Below are positions 54,555 through 62,359 of a DNA stretch of 64,000 nt, one piece after another. The stretch is from Swaminathania salitolerans (GTDB taxonomy: Bacteria; Pseudomonadota; Alphaproteobacteria; Acetobacterales; Acetobacteraceae). The translations under genes and the position numbers were made by a program. The notes beneath the pieces were generated by a model. That model saw nothing but the letters and a program-made list of their open reading frames with translations, was not told where the DNA came from and ran no database searches. Each line of letters opens with the position of its first letter. Positions within the stretch are counted from its first letter, which is position 1. Location: positions 496,001 through 560,000 of the forward strand of contig NZ_BJVC01000002.1 in assembly GCF_007988945.1 (NCBI RefSeq), read 5' to 3'.

Positions 54555-55586
54555 ATGACCCGGTCCGGGACACGGCTCCCCGGCTGGATGGGGTCGGTAT
54601 CCGGCGCGGAGGCGACCTATTGGGCGGTCGCCTCGGCTTGTGCGTTTTTCAGCATCGCGACGAACGATATCGTCGCGATGCTTGCGACGATCCTCCTGTT
54701 CGGCCTGCCTCACGGCGCGCTCGACGGGGAAATGGCGCGAACGCTCATGTTCGGGCGCTATGGGCGGGTCTGGTTTGCGGTCTTCGCCCTGCCCTATCTC
54801 GCTCTGGTCGCCGCCGTACTTCTTCTCTTTCATGCCTGGCCGCGGGCGACCCTCTCCGGCTTTCTCGCGATATCCCTCTATCATTTCGGCCGGGAAGCCT
54901 GCGGATCGTCTTCACGCCTTGCGCGTGTGTTCCTGTTCGGCGCGGCACCTCTCCTGTTTCCGGCGCTTCTCAGACCGACCGAGACAGCCTCATTGCTGAG
55001 CGCCATGATCGCCCCCGTCACACTCGATGCGCCCCCGCTCTGGCTCATATCGCTCGCGCCGTTCTGGCTGGCCTGCTTCGCTCTCGCCTCGTTTTGGGGG
55101 AACGATCGCCTCGGAAGACGCGATTTCACCGAGCTTGCGGTCATTTTCCTTGTCTTTCTCGCCTTTCCGCCCCTGCCCGGTTTCATGCTCTACTTCGTCT
55201 TCATCCACGCATCGCGTCACATGCACGCGCTTGTGCTGGATCGATGCTGGCCCCGCCTTGGCAGCTTCGGAGCAATCCTCCTCCATGCGCTGCCGCTTAC
55301 GATCGGCGCCCTTCTGATCGGTGCGGCCATCTGGCCGGAATTTGCAGGAGAGAGGGAGACGCGGCTGATCGCCGTCACGTTTCAGCTGCTGGCGGCGCTT
55401 ACGCTGCCGCATGTCCTGTTCGATGCGCTGCTTTCATTCCGGCGGATGGATGAGCCCGGCGATGCGCGATCGCAGGCGCGCCCGGGCATCGGGAACCGGA
55501 CGATGCCGCACGCCGAACAGATCCCGGGAGAGGAAATGTCCGGTCAGATCGAGACCATGGAGCCAGTCTTCGGGCGTCGCCTCTGA
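54555..55586 (+). CDS. blh: Brp/Blh-family beta-carotene 15,15'-dioxygenase
   Basis: Blh cleaves beta-carotene to two retinal molecules, giving the chromophore of the rhodopsin one base upstream. The 343-residue integral membrane protein keeps the family histidine motifs GLPHGALDG, SLYHFGREA, FIHASRHM and TLPHVLF. The usual His after GALD is Gly here. The ATG at 54555 follows the rhodopsin TGA by one base. After about residue 297 the sequence is hydrophilic and is antisense to the end of recO, so the last 50 residues are an unusual extension created by the 153-bp overlap. Confidence 0.9.
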   Translation: MTRSGTRLPGWMGSVSGAEATYWAVASACAFFSIATNDIVAMLATILLFGLPHGALDGEMARTLMFGRYGRVWFAVFALPYLALVAAVLLLFHAWPRATLSGFLAISLYHFGREACGSSSRLARVFLFGAAPLLFPALLRPTETASLLSAMIAPVTLDAPPLWLISLAPFWLACFALASFWGNDRLGRRDFTELAVIFLVFLAFPPLPGFMLYFVFIHASRHMHALVLDRCWPRLGSFGAILLHALPLTIGALLIGAAIWPEFAGERETRLIAVTFQLLAALTLPHVLFDALLSFRRMDEPGDARSQARPGIGNRTMPHAEQIPGEEMSGQIETMEPVFGRRL

Positions 55587-56189
55587 CAAAAGACTCTCGT
55601 CATCTCTCGCCAGAAAGGCCGGAAGAGGCAGAAGCCTGTCTTTCCAGTCGCCTGCCCCGGAGAGACTCACCGCGCGCCCGGTGCGCGGCGAAACGAAGCG
55701 GAGATCGCCGGTTTCGCCCGTCACCGCGCAGGAAGAGAGACTGAGCCCATAGCCGAGTGCCGAGAGAAGCGCTGCCTCCCAGCGGATATATTCGCCAACC
55801 GGCGGGGGATCGACCAGAACGCAGAACGAGGTCAGATCCCTGATCGTTCTGAGAAAGAAATCGGGATGGGCTTCCCGGTCCGGCAGGGCCGCATCGGCAA
55901 GCTCGGTCGCGGCATGCACAAGGGCCAGCTGGAGCGGCCTGTCCAGCACACGCACGGCCGTTTCCTGAACCGGTTCGCCGCTGAGATGGCCGAGCTGATC
56001 GGGGAGTCTGGCAGCATGACGGGCCAGAACGATATTGCCGGGTTGCCAGAGTGCGGACTGGCGTCGCGACGAACCGCCACGCACCAGCCCTGCAATCCTG
56101 CCGTACTCTTCAGTGAAGAGATGGGCGATCGCCCCTCCCTCGCCATAGCGGCGCGCGGAGAGGACGATCGCGGCGCATTCGAAATTCAT
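55434..56189 (-). CDS. recO: DNA repair protein RecO
   Basis: RecO helps load RecA on SSB-coated single strands in the RecFOR pathway. The 251-residue protein has the N-terminal OB fold (AAIVLSARRYGEGGAIAHLF, GRIAGLVRGG) and a helical C-terminal part (ELADAALPDREAHPDFF, WEAALLSALGYGLSLSSC). No zinc-binding Cys cluster is seen. Its 3' end overlaps blh by 153 bp on the opposite strand. parC would be the next minus-strand gene if the rhodopsin pair were absent. Confidence 0.93.
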   Translation of the reverse strand: MNFECAAIVLSARRYGEGGAIAHLFTEEYGRIAGLVRGGSSRRQSALWQPGNIVLARHAARLPDQLGHLSGEPVQETAVRVLDRPLQLALVHAATELADAALPDREAHPDFFLRTIRDLTSFCVLVDPPPVGEYIRWEAALLSALGYGLSLSSCAVTGETGDLRFVSPRTGRAVSLSGAGDWKDRLLPLPAFLARDDESLLSEATPEDWLHGLDLTGHFLSRDLFGVRHRPVPDARARLRSRIAGLIHPPE

Positions 56190-56210
56190 GCGCCTGACTT
56201 TGTCTGGCGA

Positions 56211-57116
56211 TCAGGCGCCCGCAGCAGCGGCAACCTCGGCAGCAAAGTCGCTGGTTTCCTTCTCGATGCCTTCACCGAGCTGGAAGCGGTCGAAAGCGAT
56301 GAGCTTCGCACCGGCCTTCTCGACGACCTTCGCAACGCGCGTCTCGCCATCATGCACCCAGACCTGCTCCAGAAGAACGACTTCTTCGTAGAACTTGCGG
56401 ATACGGCCTTCGATCATCTTTTCGATGATGGCTTCCGGCTTGCCGGATTCGCGGGCCTGCTCGACCAGAACCTGACGCTCGCGCTCGAGCGCTTCCGGAT
56501 CGACGCTGGCGATCTCGAGCGCTACCGGACGGGTGGCTGCGACATGCATGCCGATCTGGCGACCCAGGGTCAGGAGCGCGTCGGACTCGGAAGGTGCCTC
56601 GACCGCTGCGAGCACGCCGATCTTGCCGATGCCCGGACGCAGCGCGCCATGGACATAGCTGGCGACCACGCCCGACGGAACCGTCAGCACCTTGGCGCGA
56701 CGCAGCGACATGTTCTCGCCGATCGTCGCGATGAGATGGGTCATCTCTTCGGCAACCGTACGACCGCTCGGCAGTTTCGCCTGGGACAGGATCTCGAGAT
56801 TGTCGCCGGCCTCGAGGGCTGCATGGGCAACGGCTTCGACGAAATTCTGGAACGCCTCGTTACGACCGACGAAATCGGTCTCGGCATTCACTTCCACCAT
56901 GGCAGCGCGGTTCTTGCCCGAAGCAACGGCCACGAGACCTTCGGCGGTGGTGCGGCCGGATTTCTTGGCAGCCTGGGACAGGCCCTTGGCACGCAGCCAG
57001 TCGATCGCCGCATCCATGTCGCCCGCAGATTCCGTGAGGGCCTTTTTGCAGTCCATCATGCCGGCGCCCGTCTTCTCGCGCAGGTCACGAACGAGGGCAG
57101 CTGTGATTTCCGCCAT
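56211..57116 (-). CDS. tsf: Translation elongation factor Ts
   Basis: EF-Ts recharges EF-Tu with GTP. The 301-residue protein starts [20 protein letters not shown] with the diagnostic [10 protein letters not shown] and later [15 protein letters not shown] good ribosome-binding site (AAGGAG) precedes the ATG. It is 104 bp downstream of rpsB in the universal rpsB-tsf order. Confidence 0.97.
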   Translation of the reverse strand: MAEITAALVRDLREKTGAGMMDCKKALTESAGDMDAAIDWLRAKGLSQAAKKSGRTTAEGLVAVASGKNRAAMVEVNAETDFVGRNEAFQNFVEAVAHAALEAGDNLEILSQAKLPSGRTVAEEMTHLIATIGENMSLRRAKVLTVPSGVVASYVHGALRPGIGKIGVLAAVEAPSESDALLTLGRQIGMHVAATRPVALEIASVDPEALERERQVLVEQARESGKPEAIIEKMIEGRIRKFYEEVVLLEQVWVHDGETRVAKVVEKAGAKLIAFDRFQLGEGIEKETSDFAAEVAAAAGA

Positions 57117-57220
57117 GTTCCAAACTCCTTCAGGAACGAAACGGCGCGCCGCGGCCTTTCAGCCGGGCACGCCAGAAAATTTCGAATGCAGGGGAGACCT
57201 CACGATCTCCCACCCGCATT

Positions 57221-58006
57221 TCAGGCTTCAGCCGGAGCTTCCGCCGCGGTCTCTTCCACGACGACGGTCTCGACCGGCAGTTCCTCAGCCGAACCGAAAT
57301 CGGCGCCAGAAGCCGCCATTTCCGCCGAGATGCCATCCAGAACCGCCTGAGCGACCAGGTCGCAATAGGTGGTGATCGCACGGATCGCGTCGTCATTGCC
57401 CGGGATCGGGTAGGTCACGCCAGCCGGGTTCGAGTTGCTGTCGAGCACCGCAACGACCGGAATACCGAGCTTGTTGGCTTCCTCGACCGCCAGCTTCTCC
57501 TTGTTCGTGTCGATCACGAACAGGATGTCCGGAAGGCCGCCCATTTCCTTGATGCCGCCGAGCGAACGCTCGAGCTTCTCACGGTCGCGGGTGATGTCGA
57601 GGATTTCCTTCTTCGTCAGACCATGCGTGTCGCCGGAGAGCATCTCATCGATCTGGCGCAGACGCTTGATCGAACCCGTGATGGTCTTCCAGTTGGTCAG
57701 CATGCCGCCGAGCCAACGATGGTTGACATAGTACTGACCGCAACGGGTCGCGGCTTCGGCCACATGCTCGGCAGCAGCGCGCTTGGTGCCGACGAACAGC
57801 ACGCGGCCGCCACCGGCCACCGTGTTGCGAACGGCCTGAAGGGCGCGATCGAGCATCGGGACGGTCTGCTGCAGGTCGATGATGTGAACCTGGTTGCGGA
57901 CACCGAACAGATACGGTGCCATCGCCGGGTTCCAGCGACGCGTGTGGTGACCGAAGTGAACGCCGGCTTCGAGCAGCTGACGCATGGTGAATTCAGGCAT
58001 CGCCAT
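57221..58006 (-). CDS. rpsB: 30S ribosomal protein S2
   Basis: S2 (261 residues) belongs to the small ribosomal subunit. It shows [70 protein letters not shown] and an acidic C-terminal tail. The ATG at 58006 is preceded by AGGA nine bases upstream; the frame to 58048 is an extension. Confidence 0.97.
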   Translation of the reverse strand: MAMPEFTMRQLLEAGVHFGHHTRRWNPAMAPYLFGVRNQVHIIDLQQTVPMLDRALQAVRNTVAGGGRVLFVGTKRAAAEHVAEAATRCGQYYVNHRWLGGMLTNWKTITGSIKRLRQIDEMLSGDTHGLTKKEILDITRDREKLERSLGGIKEMGGLPDILFVIDTNKEKLAVEEANKLGIPVVAVLDSNSNPAGVTYPIPGNDDAIRAITTYCDLVAQAVLDGISAEMAASGADFGSAEELPVETVVVEETAAEAPAEA

Positions 58007-58348
58007 GATGCAAATTCCTGTTCTTCTGGTTGTGCCTCCGTATGACATTGCGCGCTTTCGCGGGCACCAGAGGGTCTGACGTCATACGTGCGAATTGCCT
58101 CCTTCCCTTCCGGGATCGCCTTCAGGGGAAGCAGACCGGCGCGGTATCGCCTTTTTTGGCTCAAAAGGCAAGAAGGAAGCGCAAACGGGACGCTGGCGGC
58201 ATCGATTGCCACCCTCCCCGCGGGCGTATTCGGGACCCGGGCCCCGGGGCGAGCGAGCTCCCGATAACATTGCGTCGTATGCCCCCTCCGACAGCCGGGT
58301 TTTCGGGGGCATGAATCTTCGGGACACCCAGGCAACGACAGAGTCCGG
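58007..58348 (-). promoter_or_regulatory. rpsB upstream region with a GCCTTTT/AAAAGGC hairpin
   Basis: This 342-bp gap upstream of rpsB holds no recognised gene. An inverted repeat GCCTTTT...AAAAGGC (58149-58169, 7-nt loop) and a GC-rich stretch near 58236-58250 are the only evident structures. The region must contain the rpsB promoter and probably the S2 autoregulatory leader; no known leader motif was recognised. Confidence 0.4.
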
Positions 58349-58855
58349 TCACGCACGACACGAAAGGGAGAGGAAAGCGAGCAGCCGCGCCAGCCCGTAT
58401 TGGGAACAGGCGAAGATACCATGCGCGAGAAGGATCAGGCATATCGACGTCATGGGGGACGCTGTGCGCAGCGCAAGAATGCCGCCTCCCATAGCAGGCA
58501 TGAGAATGACCAGCCCGAGCACGGTGCTCAGCCCTACGCCGATTATGAGAAAGGGCGGAAATGTCGGCGTCCTGAATACGACATGGCCCCATAGAAGCGC
58601 GATGATCAGCGCGTAGGCGATACCGACAGCATAATGGAACCCCCAGCCGCAAACTGCCTCGAGAAGGGAATATGCGGCTTTATCGCTGCGATCCAGAACG
58701 AATTGCCCCTCTGCGAGACCCATGAGCCGGCGGCCGACGGCAGGCCATGAGGTTGCCGGGCGCGCGGTGACAGCCTCGACGAGACGAGCCCATAAATCGA
58801 GCGCCACTGTCGAGCCGATCCCGACGAACAGTGAAAAGGCCAGAACCGGACTCAT
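58349..58855 (-). CDS. DUF2938 membrane protein
   Basis: A 168-residue protein with about four membrane segments. It matches DUF2938: LFVGIGSTVALDLWARLVE, GRRLMGLAEGQFV, EAVCGWGFHYAVGIAYALI, and a C-terminal pair of helices. Function is unknown. Its ATG at 58855 overlaps the end of the downstream half of the MFS gene (ATGA), so it belongs to the arsR-MFS-DUF2938 operon. Confidence 0.82.
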   Translation of the reverse strand: MSPVLAFSLFVGIGSTVALDLWARLVEAVTARPATSWPAVGRRLMGLAEGQFVLDRSDKAAYSLLEAVCGWGFHYAVGIAYALIIALLWGHVVFRTPTFPPFLIIGVGLSTVLGLVILMPAMGGGILALRTASPMTSICLILLAHGIFACSQYGLARLLAFLSLSCRA

Positions 58856-60235
58856 GAAACTCTCCCTTCTTCCCGCCTGTGTCGGAGCGCTGCCCGCATC
58901 TCGCTGCTCCCCAGTACCGCCTCGACAGGCCAGAGGATGCGAATGAGGACATAGAGCCCTGCGCCAACCAGCAGGGCTCCGCCTGCGATCACGAGAGACA
59001 GGACCAGACCGCGGGTCTCGGACGCCATGACATGGACGAGGGTCGAGACAAGAAAAGGACCGCAGATCTGTCCGATGCTGAACAGCGCCGTGAGCAGTCC
59101 CATATAGCGCGCCGCGTGGAGCGGGCGCAGGCGGGCCACCTCGCGCATGGCATGGAAATTGATGACGTTGAAAGGCAATCCGGCCAGAGCGCTGCTTATG
59201 AGAAAACCGGTCACGGATGGGACAATCAGACCGCCGCATACGCCAGCCCCTTCCATCAGATAGCATACGGCAAGTGCGATACGTGGGTCGATCGTCTCTC
59301 ACCCGCGCGACCATGACCGATCCGATGACGGCAGCTGCACCGAAACCCGGCCAGAACATGTCGATCCAGCCCGAATCCGCGGGCGGAAGAGTCCGCCCGG
59401 CGATAATCGGCAGGAATGTTGCCGTGACGATGTAACCGAACCCGGACAGGCCATACGCAAAAGCGAAAAGCGCCATCTCGCCCGGGCTGTCCCGTCGCGG
59501 AGCCGCAAGATCGGGCAGACCGGCCAGATCGTCAACGCGCTGGCGCACCTCTCCATCCCGGCCCACTGCCTCATGACCCTGAAACTGCTGCGAACGGTAC
59601 TGCGTCCCATGCTGCCCGAGCGGATCCGGACCGGGCTCCTCGAAGCGCCCCCAGACCAGAGCCGTCATCAGAGCGGCTGTCACGCCGAAAACGACCCAAC
59701 CCTGCTGTGCATCGAGCCCGAGACGGGTCAGGCCCGAAACCGCCAGACCCGAGAGTGCGATCCCGAGTCCCACTCCGGTAAACATGATGCTTCCCTCGCG
59801 GGCCCGGCCCATCGGCTCCAGCCGCGCGAGACACCAGCGCGTCGTATGGATCAGAACGACCGCACTGACGATACCGCCGATAAAACGCAGAGCGATCCAG
59901 ACGATCATGTCGTCCATTGCCATCGCAAGGGTCAGCAGACTGGTCGATACGAGGCCCCAACGGATGATCGGCGCACTGGACCAATGGCGGGGAAGCCCCA
60001 TGCAGAGCATCGCGCCGAGCAGATATCCGATATAATTGGCACTGGCGAGCGTACTTCCGCCATGAAGACTCAAGCTGCCATCGCGTATCATGATCGGCAT
60101 GAGTGGCGTAAAAGCGAAGCGTCCGACACCCATCGACATGGCGAGCGAGACGATGCTCGCCGTCAGCACGGAACGCCCGTCCCGCGTCTGGTCCGATCGT
60201 ATCTGGTCAGAGCGTTTCTGATCTGGCCCCGTCAT
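58852..60235 (-). pseudogene. YbfB/YjiJ-type MFS transporter, apparent frameshift
   Basis: The first about 312 residues (from ATG at 60235) read as a YbfB-like MFS transporter: VSLAMSMGVGRFAFTPLMP, ASANYIGYLLGAMLCMG, FGYIVTATFLPIIAG, ending VIGSVMVARV. After this the frame becomes Arg-rich nonsense, while the neighbouring frame continues the family (PRIALAVCYLMEGAGV, GLPFNVINFHAMREVARL, LVLSLVIAGGALLVGAG) to a stop at 58852. The switch falls in a GAGAGA run at 59295-59300, consistent with one inserted base. A sequencing error is possible; both halves otherwise look intact. Confidence 0.8.
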
Positions 60236-60876
60236 GACGAAGCCGGAGACGCAAAATGACCGGGAGAGCCGCCGGAATCAGGCGCCAGCCTCCTCGCCCG
60301 GAAACCGTAATGCTGCAGGATGAGGACAGCCTGCCGCGAGAGGACGCAATGCGGTCCGCGGCAATAGGCGACGATCTCCCGATTGCCCGGTATGAGAGCG
60401 AGGCGCCGACGGAGATCCGCAAGCGGCAGATTCAAGGCCCCTTCGATGTGGCCGATTTCGAATTCCGCCGCCGCACGCACGTCGATCAAGGTCACTTCGC
60501 CTTTTCGGAGCCGCGAAAGCAGTTCCTCGCGCGCAATGGGTTCGAGCTTTTCAGGCGCCTGCAGATAATCCGTCTTCAGATCGTCCATCGCGGCATCGAG
60601 CTCACCCTGAGCCGCCGCCAGAGCACCAATCAGATTGCCATAGATCGCCCTGTTTCTCAGGGTGTAGATCACGTTCTTTCCCTCGCGAGCGGCATCGACA
60701 AGAAAGGCTCTTCTCAGAATCTGCAAGTGCCGCGACGCATTGGCCATGGAAAGCCCGGCATTCGCAGCCAGAGCCTCGACGCTGCAACCGCCGCTCTCCA
60801 GCACGTTCAGCAGTTTCAGTCTGTGGGGATGGGACATCGCTGCGGCGCATTGCGCCATGCTCGTGAAATCGATCAT
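60232..60876 (-). CDS. ArsR-family regulator fused to a rhodanese domain
   Basis: A 214-residue two-domain protein. The N-terminal winged helix (about 1-90, with LEALAANAGLSMANASRHLQ) is ArsR-like. The C-terminal rhodanese domain (about 120-205) has the catalytic loop AYCRGPHC with two cysteines, and upstream TLIDVRAAAEFEIGHIEGA. Such fusions are thought to sense sulphur or redox state. It overlaps the MFS gene by ATGA and probably controls the operon by binding the inverted repeats just upstream. The ATG at 60876 is preferred over a TTG at 60912, which lies in the operator region. Confidence 0.88.
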   Translation of the reverse strand: MIDFTSMAQCAAAMSHPHRLKLLNVLESGGCSVEALAANAGLSMANASRHLQILRRAFLVDAAREGKNVIYTLRNRAIYGNLIGALAAAQGELDAAMDDLKTDYLQAPEKLEPIAREELLSRLRKGEVTLIDVRAAAEFEIGHIEGALNLPLADLRRRLALIPGNREIVAYCRGPHCVLSRQAVLILQHYGFRARRLAPDSGGSPGHFASPASS

Positions 60877-60892
60877 GGGCTGTTTTCTACAT

Positions 60893-60940
60893 CCCGGTTT
60901 CCGATGAATCAATTGAATGATTGAATGATCGGAAACCGGG
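60893..60940. promoter_or_regulatory. 13-bp perfect inverted repeat with nested operator-like palindrome
   Basis: CCCGGTTTCCGAT at 60893-60905 is exactly repeated in inverse orientation as ATCGGAAACCGGG at 60928-60940. The 22-bp AT-rich spacer contains AATCA-N6-TGATT (60907-60922), the size of a typical ArsR-dimer site, and two ATTGAATG direct copies. It lies 17 bp upstream of the ArsR-rhodanese ATG. Confidence 0.6.
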
Positions 60941-61187
60941 GCGAATGCCGCGCGAGGATCCTTGGCTGGACATACCGGGATGCCTCACGGAATGCCCTGT
61001 CCCACCGCCCGGGATTTGACGGCTGCCGTGGAAAACGAAGCATCCAGCCAGCCGGCATCCTTCTGACCGGATGATGAACCCGATGAAACGGATCCTCCGT
61101 CGGAGCGGTCGCGTTTACGTTCTTGAACCCGGCGGGTCACGTCACTATTTCGACTTTCATCGAAACATCAGGGAGCGAGAGCGTCTC

Positions 61188-62198
61188 ATGGTCAAGGCAA
61201 TGGTCATCACCCCACCCGGCGGCTTCGGGAATATCCATCTCCGCGAAATCGATGGAAGGGCGCCAGGTCCGGACGAGATACGGATACGGCTTCATGCGTC
61301 TTCGCTCAATTATCACGATTATGCCGTCGTGAGCGGGATGTGGGCGCCCACCACGCCGCGGATCCCCATGGCGGATGGCGCCGGGGAAGTCGTGGAAACG
61401 GGAAGCGCTGTCACCGAATTCAAGCCGGGCGACCGCGTAGTCAGCACGTTTTTCCCGACATGGCTTTCAGGTCGTCCCGAGGTGATCGGTTTTTCGTCGG
61501 TGCCCGGCGACGGTATCGACGGCTATGCGCGCGAGGAAGTGACAGCATCGGCAAACGCCTTCACGCATGCGCCGAAGAACTGGAGCCACGCCGAGGCCGC
61601 AACGCTGACCACAGCCGGTCTGACCGCCTGGCGTTCGCTCTTTGTCGATGATCGGGTCTCGCCTTCCAGCACCGTTCTGGTCCAGGGGACCGGCGGCGTG
61701 TCCGTCTTTGCCCTGCAATTCGCCAAGATGGCCGGGGCGACCGTGATCGCGACCTCCTCCAGTGACGAAAAACTCGAGCGCCTCGCCCGGCTCGGGGCCG
61801 ATCATCTGATCAACTACCGAGGCAATCCGGAATGGGGCCGCACGGCCTGGGAGCTGACCGGAGGGCGCGGTGTCGATCATATCGTCGAGGTTGGCGGCCC
61901 GGCTTCTCTGGCACAATCCATGGAGGCGGTCCGGGTCGGGGGCCATATCGGCACGATCGGAATCCTGAGCGGCGTATCCGCCTCGCTCGAACTCGTGCCG
62001 ATGCTGCTCAAACAGTTCCGCCTGCAGGGCGTGCTCGTCGGAAGCCGCGAAAACCAGATCGACATGATCCGCGCCCTCGACGCCCATGGCGAGATGCGCC
62101 CGGTAATCGACCGGTCCTTCGCCCTCGACGAGATCGTACCGGCATTCCGCTATCAGGAAAGCAACCGCCATTTCGGCAAGATCTGTCTTTCTTTCTGA
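61188..62198 (+). CDS. Quinone-reductase-like zinc-independent alcohol dehydrogenase
   Basis: A 336-residue MDR-superfamily oxidoreductase. The N-terminal GroES-like domain has LHASSLNYHDYAVVSGMW and MADGAGEVVETG; the Rossmann domain has VLVQGTGGVSVFALQFAKMAGA. Typical catalytic zinc ligands are absent, as in quinone oxidoreductase/crotonyl-CoA reductase-like members. The substrate is unknown. The frame is open upstream to 61071, but the family start is MVKAMVITPPGGFG. It is divergent from the ArsR-rhodanese gene, about 310 bp away; that gap holds the inverted repeat and possibly a shared control region. Confidence 0.85.
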   Translation: MVKAMVITPPGGFGNIHLREIDGRAPGPDEIRIRLHASSLNYHDYAVVSGMWAPTTPRIPMADGAGEVVETGSAVTEFKPGDRVVSTFFPTWLSGRPEVIGFSSVPGDGIDGYAREEVTASANAFTHAPKNWSHAEAATLTTAGLTAWRSLFVDDRVSPSSTVLVQGTGGVSVFALQFAKMAGATVIATSSSDEKLERLARLGADHLINYRGNPEWGRTAWELTGGRGVDHIVEVGGPASLAQSMEAVRVGGHIGTIGILSGVSASLELVPMLLKQFRLQGVLVGSRENQIDMIRALDAHGEMRPVIDRSFALDEIVPAFRYQESNRHFGKICLSF

Positions 62199-62359
62199 GC
62201 GAGACAGACGGTGGCAGGGGCTTTGCGGCCCGCCACCTTACCGGGTCGGGAACGGCCCGGTATTTCCGGGACGCGCGATACGACGCGCCCCCCCAGGCCA
62301 GAAAACGGGAAACGGGAAACGTAGGGCGATCCGTCCGGATATCCGGATCGCGCAACGCT

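Noticed and set aside
58349-60235. One 628-residue fusion of an MFS transporter and DUF2938
   Set aside because: The middle of that frame is Arg/Pro-rich nonsense, whereas another frame carries the MFS continuation; the fusion is a by-product of the frameshift.
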